Positions 10,997 to 22,867 of a stretch of DNA of 64,000 bases are shown here, one piece after another. Both the position numbers and the translations under genes were made by a program. The notes beneath the pieces are model-generated. The model had not been told where the DNA came from, made no database searches, and saw nothing but the letters and a program-made list of their open reading frames with translations. Source of the DNA: Megascapheus bottae (lineage: Eukaryota > Chordata > Mammalia > Rodentia > Geomyidae); the NCBI GenBank assembly GCA_024803745.1, contig JANJXV010000189.1, positions 1,316,861-1,380,860 on the forward strand, written 5' to 3'. How positions within the stretch are numbered: position 1 is the first letter of the stretch; every line of letters starts with the position of its first letter.

Positions 10997-11826
10997 GTGA
11001 GGGGTAGGACTAGGTACACACGGGTGGTGCTAGCTGGGATGCTGGGGTGGATGGCTGATTACCCAGCACTTGACCTGCTGGGTACTCATTGTGGTGTTCG
11101 TGTGATCAGGCAGTTTATACAGTGCCTTAGTAACTAGAAACATACACAGAGCTAGCTTGGGAATTGAGGTACCCCAAAGGGAAGCTTCCTACCTAGGGCC
11201 TCATAATATTTGAAGGGGTTCTCAGTGCAGGCAAGTGTCTGTTCTGTATAACTTGGGAAATAGAGGGGCAAAGACAGCTAGCTCCTCAGACACTCACCAA
11301 GCTTACATAGTATCTGTGATTCATATCTCATCTCCTGCTCACCGCTCTTAACCGTGATGATTTCTTCTTCCAGGACCTGTGTGCCCCAAGGTTTCTGGTT
11401 CAGGATATCAACAGCATAAGTGCTGGGAGTCTCTGGAAGATATGTGCAGAGCCAGAATTTGTATCTGGTGTGCGTTAGAGCAGCAAATATTAGGACCTGG
11501 ATCTTCCTGACTTGTGTTGTTTTGCATTTTTGTAAATTATTTGGCACAAAATTATTTTGTAAATTATGCTGGACAAAGTGAAGAGTGCTGGGAGATTTCA
11601 GTCAACTACTATTGATGCTTTCTTCCAAGGTCTCATAGTTTGATGATAATTATAGGACAAATGGTTGAGTTACAGTGAAATATCAACTGAAATTAGCTAC
11701 TGCTTTGGAGAAAATATATTGGAGTTGGACTTCCAAGATGGAAATTAATATACTCTAAGAAACTGGAGACAATTCCTGAACCCCTGAGTCTAACCAAGTA
11801 GACAGTTGGTCATAAATATGTGGAAG

Positions 11827-12242
11827 GGGCTGGGAATTTGGTCTAGTGGTAGAGTGCTTGCCTAGCTTGCATGAAGACCCAGGTTTGATTCCTCAGTACC
11901 ACATACATAGAAAAAAGCCAGAAATGGTGCTGTGGCTCAAGTGGCAGAGCACTAGCCTTGAGAAACCTAAGGACGGGGCTGTGAGTTTGGCCTAGTGGTA
12001 GAGTGCTTGCCTAGCATGCAACAAGGACCTGGGTTTGATTCCTTAGTACCATTTACATAGAAAAAAGCCAGAAATGGTGCTGTGGCTCAAGTGGTAGAGC
12101 TCTAGCCTTGAGAAAGCCCAAGGACAGTGCCCAGGCCCTCAGTTCAAGGCCAAGGACTGGCAAAAAGAAGAAAGCCCAAGAACAGTGCTCATGCCCCAAG
12201 TTCAAGCCCCAGGACTGGCAAAAATAAAAAATAAAATAAAAG
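11827..12242 (+). mobile_element. Two nested ID-like SINEs with target-site duplication
   Basis: The outer SINE starts at 11827 and is interrupted after 'gagaaacctaaggac'. A second full SINE follows (to about 12165), then the 3' part of the first ('gaaagcccaagaacagtgc' onward) ends near 12220. The composite is flanked by ataaatatgtggaag at 11812-11826 and 12243-12257. The short repeat gaaaccyaaggac-like sequence at the inner junctions is the likely duplication of the second insertion. Confidence 0.8.
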
Positions 12243-12329
12243 ATAAATATGTGGAAGATAACTTTAAAAATCTCAGCTTCATATCAGGATAGCCAGAAAA
12301 AATTAAACAATACTGTTAAAAGTAACGCT

Positions 12330-12490
12330 TAACTAGGCACAGTGCCTATACCTGTAATCTGAGCTCTCAAGAGGTTAAGGCAAGGTTGTGGAGACATTCA
12401 GGTTAGAGTGAGTCATAAAGTTCCACTTTGCTTCATAGACACAAAGATAGAAGTTTGAGAGGTGAGACCCTATTTCCAAAATATATGTGA
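12330..12490 (+). repeat. Diverged B1-like SINE
   Basis: Contains 'aggcacagtgcctatacctgtaatctg' (shortened here as a B box-like left end), then 'gagaggtgagaccctatttc' and an A-rich end. It is a weak match by eye and lies in intron 1 of copy B. Confidence 0.4.
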
Positions 12491-12869
12491 AAAAAATTAG
12501 AATGTTACTTTTTCCCCCAGACCTAATCTGTGTCTGATTAAAGATCTATCAAGAAAGTGGGCAGACAGATAAAGATTTAGTGGAAAATCTCTAAACAGGG
12601 TCTTGGAACTTGGCAGGACATAGAGAGAAGGGGGGCCAGGCATGCAGAACCTGGCTGTGAGCTGAATGCTCATATTAGCTTAGTGGTTTCATCGCGGGTC
12701 TGCTCTAGAGACTTACCATTCTTTCACTGTGGCAGTGACACACATGTTGTCAGGCCTTCATCATACCTCACTGTGTCAAGTGAAGTGCGGAGGAACCATC
12801 TAGGCCTAAATGTGAGTCTTGGCTTGGGCCTGTCTTTCTGCTTCTCATGGATCCCCTTACTTCCCACAG

Positions 12870-13027
12870 AGGTAGATCTATTAAGGTTTCATAAGCCAGG
12901 CATTAAGCCAGGCATCTTCAACTACTCACTCTTGCTGCTCAGTGAAGCCCAGGATACACTGTACGTGGGTGCCCGGGAGGCCATCTTTGCCCTGAAAGCA
13001 CTCAACATGTCTCAGAAGCTGAATGAG
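12870..13027 (+). pseudogene. Copy B exon 2: sema domain start, with 12-bp tandem duplication
   Basis: The acceptor 'cttcccacag' and donor 'gtgtgt' bound a 158-bp exon, 12 bp longer than the 146-bp exons of C and D. The extra bases are a direct repeat of attaagccaggc, giving HKPGIKPGIFNYS where the other copies have a single PGI. The rest (LLLLSEAQDTLYVGAREAIF) is well conserved and open. Confidence 0.85.
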
Positions 13028-13334
13028 GTGTGTCTTGAGCCTCACTCCTCAGGCTTTGGGCAGCACTGCCGCAGCAGGAAGCTTTTCTCACCTCAAAGGC
13101 CTTTGTTCCTTGCTTTAATGTAGAAACCAACGAGGCTCTCTTCCATTTACGTCTCTTTCTTTGTTCCTATGATGGATCAGTGTTCACCGGGCCAAAGACT
13201 AAGAACCATAGTGTTACCAAAAATGTCCATCAGTGGCGTTCACAGACCAGATTTTTCCTTCTGCCTGGCATTTCCTGCTCTTGGTCTCCTTCAGGACAGT
13301 TCCTGCTTCCTGCCCCACATTTATCTGTGCAGCA

Positions 13335-13500
13335 CTCTACCACTTGACACATAGTACCACTTTTGGTTTTTTTTTCTGAGTGGTTTATTGGAGATAACAG
13401 TCTCGTGGATTGTTTTCTGCCAGGGCTGGCTTTGAACTGTGACCTTAGATCTCAGCCTTCTGACTACCTAGGATTACAGGCGTGGGCCACCAATTCCCCA
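13335..13500 (-). repeat. Dimeric ID/B1-type SINE, 3' part
   Basis: Minus orientation, with 'ctctaccacttgacaca', 'ttggagataacagtctcg' and 'aggattacaggcgtggg'. It lies in intron 2 of copy B. Confidence 0.65.
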
Positions 13501-14869
13501 ATCCGTATAGATTTTAAATAAGACTCCTTTATGATCTGTTTCTTGGGCCCCCCTCAGATCCTTTCTGAAAAGGCTGTTCTGAACTCTGTGTCATGCCCTA
13601 ACCTTGACACTGATTTTTTGTATGCTCGATGGCTAGTGTGGTCCTGTCTTCTCATATCCTACTCTGGGACTGTCTATGGACAGTCCAAGCTGTGCATCTC
13701 CTCAAGACCTTCTGCCTTTCCTTTTCCTCTGTCAGAAGGGTACCTTCACCAGCTGTCTAGTACCCTGGGTCTGGTGCTTGGTAGACAGAACTATAGGTAG
13801 GCTTGCCTTTGCTTACCAGTTTTCAGAATAAGAAGTTCAGGACTTAGTTCCACCCACGGACTCAGAGTGAGGATTTGATGATTTTCTTTTTGAAAGTCAT
13901 AGTAACCTAAACAAATTTAGTTTAGCTCGGTCTCCTGCTGTCTAGTCCTGTTTTCTTTTATCTTCCATCTATGTGACTCTGACTGTGGAATCATGCTGGG
14001 CAACTAAGTTTTGCCCCCAATCCTGGTTCATTTTTTTTGATGCTCATTGGCAGTCTGGCCAACTGCTGAACATCCCCGGTTCCTAATCTGATTCTGCTCT
14101 TTCTTCATCCCTAGAAATCTTTATGCCTGGATGACAGGCATATCCATGAGATTCTGAGCCTTATCGTTTTGGAATGTAGTGTTTATCCCATCAGTCATCA
14201 GGCAGAACGATGCTGTGGACTTAGCTTCCGCTCAGCCACTCCTTTTAGTGGCTCCTGTCTTCTGTCTGAATCATGTGATACAGGTCACTCAGGTCATGGA
14301 GCTTCCTGGTGGAATTTCTAGGTAAAGAGACCTAAGAAGCTCCAGGGTGGGGTTATCCTTTTAGCCCTGACCTAGGGATTTCACACAGGCACAGGAGTAA
14401 CAGCTACCTTTTATAATCTGAGAGAATTTTCCAGGCAGCTGCTCACTTGTTCCTCGCTTGTACCTCATGTGGCTATCCATTGACGTGGGGACATCCTTTC
14501 TAGGCTGCCTGCCACAGGGACACTCGGTTCATTTAGAATGAACCCCTGGTCTGGATTCCCCTATCTCAAAGTAATTCTGGCAGCCTAGAACTCTGTGTGA
14601 ATCTGCAGGGTTCCAGAAATGTCCTGTCATTGTTTCCTCTGTTTCAAGGCCTCATCCTGAGAGAGGTAATGGTCATTAAGGCATCCCTCTGTTTCCCCTT
14701 CCACCTTGTGTTCTTTCTATCCTGCACCTCAACTGCTCCTGAGGCTGCATCCAGGACTGTTTGAAGAGTGTCACTGAGCTGACAGCACTGCTGACATGGC
14801 ACCATTAGCTATTGCCATCAGGTGTCCCCTCTGAAGGAACTTGACTGCATTTTTGAAACCTGAATATCA

Positions 14870-15830
14870 AAGTCACTTTTAAATCAACATGCAAAGCGGT
14901 TTACCATATAAACATTTCAATATACACATCAAGTATGCTCTGCTCAAATGCAGGCACTTCCGCTCAAACTTCGTGTCACTCAGTAAGCACTGATGTGTTT
15001 CTCAGTTGACTTACTTATTGCTTCCACATATAATCGAGAACATGGAATAGTTGTCTTTTTGCATCTGGTTTACTTCACTTAATCTGATGCTGTCCCATTT
15101 CAGCAATTTTGCTACAAATGGTAGGATTCCATTTTTCTTTATGAATACATGATATTCCTCTGTGGACCTATCACATGTTCTTTATCCATTTACCTAGTGA
15201 TGAGTACCAAGGAAGTTTCTGAATCTAAGTTGGCACAGTGCTACATGAAGTCTGTCACTTTCAAAAGGTTAAAATAATCCATTTCATTTTTTTCTTTCTT
15301 GTTTTTCTTTTTTTAATTATCTTTAATTAGTTGTACAAGGAAACTGTCATTGAACAAAGCAGTTTATGAATACAATGCATCTTGATCAACATTCTCCCTC
15401 ATCTCTCCCAACCTACCTTTTCCACAATTGACCCCTTCCCTCACTCTTCTTAATTCTGTAGGATATACATTGAATTCTTGACTGTATTTTCTCCATCTTC
15501 TCTTTATTTACCTAGTCCCTGCCCTTTCCCCCATTCTGTCCCTAGTGCCTGATTTCTGGTGTTTATTTTGTTGCATCTTTACTTTGCTTTTTAAAGGAAT
15601 TATGGATTTTTTTACCTCTCCCTTAAATCTATCATATTTCAGTTATACGTTTGCATACAATTACATACCACCAACATACTTACTTGTTTTGATGCAAGTT
15701 TTCCCTCCCCCCACTTTAAATATGTTAGTTTCTGTTGTGCAACTGTTTTTATATGATATTCACAAAATATTCAGAAAGGCTCCAGGTGACTTGCATCCTT
15801 CTTTCCCAATCTAAGGTTTTACCCCAGTTC
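14870..15830 (-). mobile_element. Old L1 remnants in copy B intron 2
   Basis: Reverse-oriented, L1-like sequence with 'tggtttacttcacttaa', 'aggattccatttttct' and a long C/T-rich 3'UTR strand (15290-15720). It is more diverged than the other L1 pieces here. It explains why intron 2 of copy B (2.87 kb) is far longer than that of copy C (0.58 kb). Confidence 0.5.
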
Positions 15831-15897
15831 AGAAACCTCTGGGCTTTGAGTGCTATCGTATGGTTTAAAAAATCTCCCATTCATTCCTCCTTCACAG

Positions 15898-16170
15898 GTA
15901 TACTGGAAAGTTTCTGAGGACAAAAAAGCGGGATGTGGGCTGGGAGTTTTGCCTAGTGGTTAAAGTGCTTGCCTAGCATGCACGAAGACCCGGGTTCGAT
16001 TCCTTGGTACCACATATATAGAAAAAGCTGGAAGTGGTGCGGAGGCTCAAGTGGTAGAGTTCTAGCCTTGAGAAAGTCCAAGGACAGTGCTCAGGCCCTG
16101 AGCTCAAGCCCAGGACTGGCAAAAAAAAAAACAAAAAGCGGAATGTGCTCGAAAGGGAAAGTCAAAGGAG
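15898..16170 (+). pseudogene. Copy B exon 3 split by a SINE
   Basis: The ancestral 63-bp exon is entered at VYWKVSEDKKAGC and resumes as KAECARKGKSKE before the donor 'gtatat'. Between the halves lies a 210-bp gain (SINE plus duplicated target). The gain is a multiple of three, yet translation through it meets TAA at 15961-15963. Confidence 0.9.
15938..16132 (+). mobile_element. ID-like SINE inserted in exon 3 of copy B
   Basis: A full-length + strand SINE ('tgcctagtggttaaagtgct' region to 'ggactggcaaaaa'), flanked by duplicated exon sequence: aaaaaagcgggatgtg (922-937 of the 15 kb block) and aaaaagcggaatgtg (16133-16147). The two copies differ at one base and in A-run length, so the insertion is not very recent. 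Confidence 0.95.
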
Positions 16171-16654
16171 GTATATGTTTTTAGTAATTAGAAAAGTTCA
16201 CATGTATGCCTTCGTTGTCTACCCTCACACGTTCTGCATCTTCAGCATTTGGCTGGACATGAGGTGCAGTTGAGTGGTGCTGCTAGGCTCTGTTAGTTGC
16301 AAATATTTAAGGTTGTTTTTTTTTTACTGTAGAAATCAATTTCTGATGACTCCTGGAATCAGAAATTTAGGACTTCTGGTCCTTTCTGCAGCCTGAAGGC
16401 TGGGACTGTGCCAAGGTTTGGATCAGAGACCTGATTATTGCTCATGACAGCTGAGTTATGTAGAATTTCAGCCACTCTTGGCTAGTTGCAAAGCTGAAAA
16501 ATCTTAAATATTTTTTAAAAAAATATTTGACTCTAAACCGTGTTTCTTGAAGGTTGGAAAGGAAAATGGGCACTGGTGGCAACTGACGTGCCGTAGGCAC
16601 TTTAACGAGAAGCAAACCAGCTACTCAAAATTCCCCCAGCGTCACAGAATTGAA

Positions 16655-16885
16655 GGGACAGAGTGTGAATAAAGATAGCAGTGCTACTCACTAGTCACTG
16701 TGTCGAAAATGAGCTACACAACAAATGAGCTATACAACACGTGGGTGGAGATGGGAGAGAGAACTGGGAGAGAGCAAGGGAAGAGGTGACATTGTCCTAA
16801 AGGAATGTACTGGTTTCCTGACTCATGCAACTGTAATGGCTCTGTATATCACTTCTATAATAGCAGTCAGTTAAAGTGAATTGTT
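16655..16885 (+). mobile_element. Old L1 3' end
   Basis: Carries the pattern of + oriented L1 3' ends in this window: 'tgctactcactagtcact', 'gaaaatgagctacacaac', a G/A-rich tract and 'aatggctctgtatatcac'. Diverged; in intron 3 of copy B. Confidence 0.55.
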
Positions 16886-17555
16886 TAAATGCCCCCATTA
16901 TATGGAGGACAGATAGTGATCTAGAGCCTTCCTTTGTCCTGCTGGATGGAGCTGATTATGAAATACATCCACTGGTTTGAAAACAAGCCAAAGGAATCTT
17001 TCCAAATTTGAGACTATGTCAGAGGAGAGCAAATAGTCCCCTTAGAGTGGTGTATGGGCTCCTGAATGGTGTGTTTTCCCTATGAGCCTCTATGATGCAG
17101 AGCGGAGCACAGCTGCTCTCAACCCAGTCTCTTCTCTCTAGAGTTCTGGGTCCCTCAAAATGCGGCTTCCAGCTCTGTGTATAAGCAATGGAGGTCATGT
17201 TTCCTTAGAAGGCAAGAGACCTTCTATGTCAGGTACACTAGGACAGTTTGGTAACCAAATGAATGTTTTATGTGTTTAATGACAGTAAAGTACATTTTTT
17301 TCCCTAGTGTTTTCTCTAGGATAATTTGAGGTCAACTCATTTTTTTCTTGGGTCTCCAAACCTTTGTAATGTATCAGTTTGGGATTAAACTTATTGTGTG
17401 CCTTTTATCTTAATGCTACAGAGACATAACTCAGCTAAGAAGATAGGTATACACAGGCATAGCTCCATAGAACTGGCAGGTGGGGGCGGTCAGGAAGAAA
17501 GAGAAATGGAGAGCTTTTCAGTAGCTAGCTATTGACAGTGTTTCTCTCCTCACAG

Positions 17556-17621
17556 ACACTCAGCACAGGCTCCCTCTATATATGTGGGACCAACGCATTC
17601 TAGCCCATCCGTGACCACCTG
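17556..17621 (+). pseudogene. Copy B exon 4: truncated, nonsense mutation
   Basis: 66 bp remain, against 99 in copy C. The first 11 codons ([11 protein letters not shown] in copy C) are missing, and TAG at 17601-17603 replaces the Lys codon after 'ICGTNAF'. The donor 'gtacat' is weak. The deletion itself keeps frame. Confidence 0.85.
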
Positions 17622-18306
17622 GTACATTTACAGTCCTGCTCACCATAGCCTTCATAGTAGTTAAGGCAGAGTGGAGCCCTGGGCAGATGTAAAGCAAACG
17701 CCATCCAAAAGCCCCTAGATTGTCTCATGTCAGCCGTGTGAGGACTGGGGAAGCTTGAGGCCCCTTCAGAAAACCTCACCAGGATTGGAAACAGCATGCA
17801 GGCCATGTGACTCATCTAAGCCTTAATGTCCTTGGCCAAGGGCATGGCTTGAGGTACAGCACAAGCTACAAGTGGAAGGATGACAGTTCTGAGTAGAAGA
17901 GCATTCTAAAAAGTGAGCTAGTGACAGTCACAACTGTGTGCTGGGACATGGCCTGGTTATGATGGGCTCTCGGTCAGGATGTCCTGTTATTCTATCCATT
18001 CAGTGGCTTTTCTGAGACCACTCATCTACTCTGAGTAACATGGATGGGACACACCTCAAATCCTTGGCCTCTCTGTCTCTATTTCTAGGAGGCCGAGACT
18101 GTTATCCTGGGTAGCTCAGTCAGGGCCTGAGGCTCTGGTGCACACTCTGAGCTGAGTGAGCTGGCTTCAAGGGGTGAAACACCCCATCCTCCATGTTATT
18201 GGTCTTCTAGGAGCAAGGAATCTATAAAGTTAAATACTACAATGATACATGGTTACAGTGAATAATTGGGTATCTTACGATGCCATTTCCCTTTATTCCA
18301 TTGTAG

Positions 18307-18399
18307 AACTTAACATCCTTTACATTTCTGGGATGAATGAAGATGGCAGGGCAAGGTGTCCCTACAGCCCTACATGTAGCTGTACATCTGTCATGGTTG
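18307..18399 (+). pseudogene. Copy B exon 5: one-base deletion
   Basis: 93 bp against 94 in copy C. The exon reads NLTSFTFLG and then TGA at 18334-18336, because one base is missing before 'aatgaagatggc'. Shifting frame restores NEDGRARCPYSPTCSCTSVMV. Confidence 0.85.
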
Positions 18400-18436
18400 G
18401 TAAGTCCTACTACTCAGGCTGCTTCACACCTGAAGT

Positions 18437-18995
18437 CCTTTTTTTCCATGTATTTTATTGTAATTCATAGAAGGGTTATATTATATTCACCAGAAAGAGG
18501 GTGCATTACTTCACATACATTGATACCCTTTCTCATGTCTTGGTTCCCATTTCCCTCCCCCACCCCTGCCCCTCATCTTGTTTTTCCCCTTCTCTATCCA
18601 ATTTCAAATAACCAAATACGCATATATCCAATATATCAGATAACAAGGTGAAATACTGTAACAATATGAGATAACCAAGGGACAGCAAAAGAGATGAGAG
18701 ATAACATAGTACATTAAGGACAACAATCATTCATTATATGGCTTATGTTTCTATATCCTGGAGGTCCTTTCATTTAGCGTCATTCTATATGGCCTTATGT
18801 ATCTAGGTTTTGTTCTATGGTAAATCTCTGCTAGGAGAGCCCAAGGTTTCTACTGATTATGACAAATGAGGGAAACCATTGAACCTATGATCCTTTGAAT
18901 CTGGCTTACTTCCCTTAATATGATTTTTTCTAAGTCTTTCCATTTCCTTACAAATGGGGCAATGCCGTTCTTTCTGACGGCAGCATAGAATTCCA
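18437..18995 (-). mobile_element. L1 3' fragment with clear target-site duplication
   Basis: Minus-strand L1 (3'UTR to the end of ORF2, with 'cagcatagaattccatt' at its far end). It is flanked by ttcacacctgaagt at 18423-18436 and 18996-19009. It lies 24 bp after the exon 5 donor of copy B and is absent from copy C at the same place, so it inserted after duplication. Confidence 0.9.
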
Positions 18996-19582
18996 TTCAC
19001 ACCTGAAGTTCTTATGTGCATGTTCTGACCTGCACTAGATGCTTGGCATCTATCCCAAGTCATGTATTTCCTGCTCATGTCTTAACACCAGCTGTCCTTA
19101 CAGAAGCTGGATATTCCTCACCACAGACTTCTTAGGAAGAGTTTGGGATAATTGTTCAATTGGGTAACAAGCTACCACTCTGGTAGTACACTGCTGGATA
19201 CCCATTAGTGTTACAAATATTGTTCATAGGTTTCTACTTGGGAGATAAGTGAGCAAGCCATGGAGCTCTATGTTAGCTGTTGTGGTGTCAGGCGTCTGCA
19301 GTGATTAAGCCATGCATATCATGGTTACACACTCCTATGCCCAATTTACAATGCTTCTATTTACACTTTTTCAACTTTGTTAAAAAGTTAGTGCAGCATA
19401 CACTTGTTTAGTCTACACTTTCAGAATAGTATTCAGTGCATTACATCAGATATTCAGCATTTAATTACAAAACAGGCCTTGGGTAAGGGCAATTCTGTCT
19501 TCTTACTGGTTTGTGTAAGTATTCTGAGCACATTAACAGAGGTGGGGTGAGCTATGCTGTCTACATGAAAAAGAAGGTAAGG

Positions 19583-19815
19583 CTAGTACTACTGACTCAT
19601 GCCTGTAATCCTAGCTATTCAAGAGGCTGAGATCTGAGGATAGCAGTTCAAAGCCAGTCCAGGCAGGAAAGTTGTGAGAATCTTATCTCCAATAAACAGA
19701 AAACTGTAAATGGAGGTATATGCAAAGTGATAGATCATTATCCTTGAGCAAAAAACTAACAGACCACACCCAGTCCTGAATTCAAGTCCCATGACTGTGA
19801 CCAAAAAAAAAAAAG
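19583..19815 (+). mobile_element. Dimeric B1/ID-type SINE
   Basis: B1-like left half ('catgcctgtaatcctagct', 'gaggctgagatctgagga') joined to an ID-like right half, ending in a 12-base A run. In intron 5 of copy B. Confidence 0.75.
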
Positions 19816-20167
19816 AGGTGTATTAAATGTGTTGAGTTACACACAGTGTTTTCAATGCAAGATTTCTTTTTATTACACGTAAACTATGATAAATTCAGGA
19901 GCATCTGTGCTTGTTTTCATTTTAGTGGATGCAGGATTTCCTACTTACGTTGTGTTCAGTTGCTGCTCTTTAACTTACAACTCAGTATAGATCCTGAAAT
20001 ATCCCTGTCAAAGAAGACACAGATGCAGGGAGCCAAATTAGCATGGAGAGTCTGGAAGGTTTCTTCTTTTCCTGGATTGGGTGAGACTTGATTCAGATGT
20101 GAAGAAATCATTCTTGGTACCACAACAGAAGTGCTGATTTGATTCCCTTTCTTTTTCTCCTCTGCAG

Positions 20168-20281
20168 ATGGGAAGCTTTATTCAGGGACAGCAAGTAATT
20201 TTTTTGGAAACCAATATGTCATCTCCCGGATTTCTCCCCCATATTTTCTACGGACAGAGAATGACACTGCCTGGCTATATG
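20168..20281 (+). pseudogene. Copy B exon 6: sema domain, open
   Basis: 114 bp, acceptor 'tcctctgcag', donor 'gtaaaa'. Reads DGKLYSGTASNFFGNQYVIS and continues to the exon end without a stop. Length and phase equal copy C exon 6. Confidence 0.85.
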
Positions 20282-21070
20282 GTAAAATGCTGTGAATCTA
20301 ACATGGTAGCTAAGCACCTGGTCATGTCACTTCCACTCAGGTTGACCCAGAAGGCCCCGTCATCCAGCAGCCAGTGGGATGATAACAGCGTAAAAGCTAA
20401 GGGTCCCAGCTGGAATCCAGGGTGTCTTGTGCTCTGTTCACAGGCCTTTCATCTCCCAGCCTGTAAACATTTTGATGGTAAATGGAGAAATATGACTTAT
20501 CACATTGGGATGTGGCATCATTTTGGCCCACCCAGATAGGATTAGGATGACTTGAGTTCTGCAGACAGTTGATGTCTAGCTGACATTGGGGTATGAGTGA
20601 GAAGAGACCACCTACTGGCTGAGTACTCCTTGAGGGTGGCCAGGGGGACCATGGGGATTCCTATTGATCTAGGAATATCCTGATACATAGGGACAACCAG
20701 CTTGTCTCATAGTGGGGAACTTACTTCTGGAAGCTGTGATGTAAGTTATATATTTAGAGCAGTATATGATCTGTCTGCCAGCTGACATACTCCAATAGGC
20801 TTCTGGGGTACTTCTGGGAACTGTCTTGGAGAGCCATCTCTCTAAGGCTGAGGAGGGTGAGACAGACATGGCCAGGTTTGGCACTGTCATCATTCGAGAC
20901 TCTAAACTTTGTGTGTGACATGGCACAAACACTCTGGATATCTTGGCTGAGAAGCTCCCAGCACCTAAGGCTCCACTGTTTGACTGGGACATCCTTGGGA
21001 GGTGGCAGTGACACAGCTCTCAGTACAGGGATGGTCCAGTGTCTAAGACAGCCTGATCCCCTCTCTGCAG

Positions 21071-21219
21071 AGCCTAACTTTGTCTTTGCTGATGTGATCC
21101 AGAAAACTCCAGACAGTCCCAAGGGCAAGGATGACAAGACCTACTTCTTCACGGAATTGCCTGTGGAATATGAGTTTGTTTACAAGTTAAAGATTCCCTG
21201 TGTTGCCAGAGTATGCAAG
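21071..21219 (+). pseudogene. Copy B exon 7: splice donor lost
   Basis: 149 bp, one Phe codon shorter than copy C (YFFTE against YFFFTE). Reads EPNFVFADVIQKTPDSPKGK to ...VARVCK. At the exon end, 'aag|atgggc' stands where copy C has 'aag|gtgaga', so the obligatory GT is AT. Read-through reaches TGA after 13 codons. Confidence 0.88.
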
Positions 21220-22644
21220 ATGGGCCCTTCCCTGTCCACCCTGGATATTTTCCCATGACAGCAGGTCTGGAAATCCTTCCTTTCCTGCTATAACAGTCAC
21301 TGTTGAGGGGCTAGGAAGATGCCAGAGTACAGTTCTTGGAGGACTGTCCAGGAGGACAGGCAGAGCTCAACTAATTAGTTTGTAGTTTGCAACATTGTTC
21401 TCAGACTTTCCCCAAGCTATAGAAGTGGGTGGGGTTTTATTGAGTCTCTTCTCCAGAATCTGTGGAGAAATCGCAATCCAATTGTTTGGAGTTCTTTAAA
21501 AATCCTACAGCAAACCATGATCTAACAGCTGAAGGTTAAGAAGTAATAATTACACTGAAAGGTTTGTCAAGATCAACCCTGAAGGATCAACAGAACACAT
21601 ATCAGCAGTAGTTAAGGTTTTTTCATTCCCCCCACCCCCCGCCCCGCGCTACCCTTTGATGTGCTGATCATCCTGGGTCACTCCCCTCACAGAAGCAAAG
21701 ATTCCCTGTGTGCATTACACAGCTGGCCATTTTAGTTGCAGAACTCACTGTAGGTGGGTCACCTGTATGTAAATCTCTCTCTGCCAAAAACTGTTGGCTG
21801 GGCTTGAGGGCTCATGAGCCCAGCTTGTTCCTTCTCGTCTTCTTTTTGTGTTGTGTAACATGTCTCCCCACACTCCAGCCAAATGAGGTGTGTTGTGCTG
21901 TCTTGTGAAAGTAACGCTAAATAATAGAACTACTTCATTTCTAGTTTCTGTCAAGAAACATACAGTTTCTCTGCAAAGGCTTTTGCACTGCTTTGAGTTA
22001 TCCTGTCTGCTAGTCAATAAGCATCATGGTTTTTTTTTTCCTATTAAATGTAGTATATGTTGTGTAAAAAGAATAAAGCATTCCATATCAATCTGGCTGC
22101 TCACTTACTGTACCCCAAGTGGTAAATGGGTGTTTGAGTACTTCTTGGATGTGCTCTGACATGGTCCTCACAGCATTTGCTGTGACAGATAAGCTCTGTC
22201 TCTCTGGATGTCTTGCACTGACATTGTCCTCTTTCTTCTGTGTAAATTGCATTCAATAAAATGTGTTATTTCATGCTCCTGCGCTCTAGTTTCTATATAT
22301 CAGGAAGCTTGAACAAAAACAAAAACAATAACAAAAAAGCCCATCTTGCCATTATATCTTATGCTACTTGGAATTGTATGGTTTTTCCGGCAATGCCTGA
22401 CTTGCTTTTTGTCTCATGAGATAGCTATCATATGATTTTTTTTAGTTTTTTCACTGCTAGATACTTTTCTTATTATGTCTCAAATGCATGATTTTATCTT
22501 GTAGATGTCCTCCAAAATTGTGTTCTTATATTATGGACAAGTCACCTCAGGTTTCCATTGTCAGTCTTTTTTGGAGACATTCTGCGCTACACCTGACCTC
22601 TCTCCAATGGGCTAGCATGGTAACTACTCATTTTTCTTTCACAG
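21220..22644 (+). other. Copy B intron region lacking exons 8 and 9
   Basis: Both copy-C exons expected here (176 and 154 bp) are missing. Flanking intron sequence can still be matched, for example 'ctccccacactccagcc' near 21863 with 'ctctccacactctgtcc' near 47712. The deletion therefore falls roughly between 21540 and 21860. Confidence 0.65.
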
Positions 22645-22867
22645 TGCATTGACAGTGAGGCACACGAAACCAAATACAACAGCTCTTTGAATTTACCAAG
22701 CAATATCCTGAAGTTCATCAGAGACCACCCTTTAATGGATGATGCAGTAACACCAATAAAAAACAAACATCAATTCATCAAAAAAGACATAAAGTACACC
22801 CAGATTGTGGTAGACAGGACCCAGGCTCTGGATAGGAAATTCTACGACATCACGTTTATCAGCACAG
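22645..22867 (+). pseudogene. Copy B exon 10: sema domain, open
   Basis: 223 bp between 'tttctttcacag' and 'gtaggt'. Contains YNSSLNLPSNILKF, RDHPLMDDAVTPI and [19 protein letters not shown], all typical of the SEMA4D propeller. Same length and phase as copy C. Confidence 0.9.

Noticed and set aside
20857..21258. Open frame of 133 codons around copy B exon 7
   Set aside because: Only 21071-21219 is semaphorin. The rest is intron sequence that happens to be open on either side of the exon.
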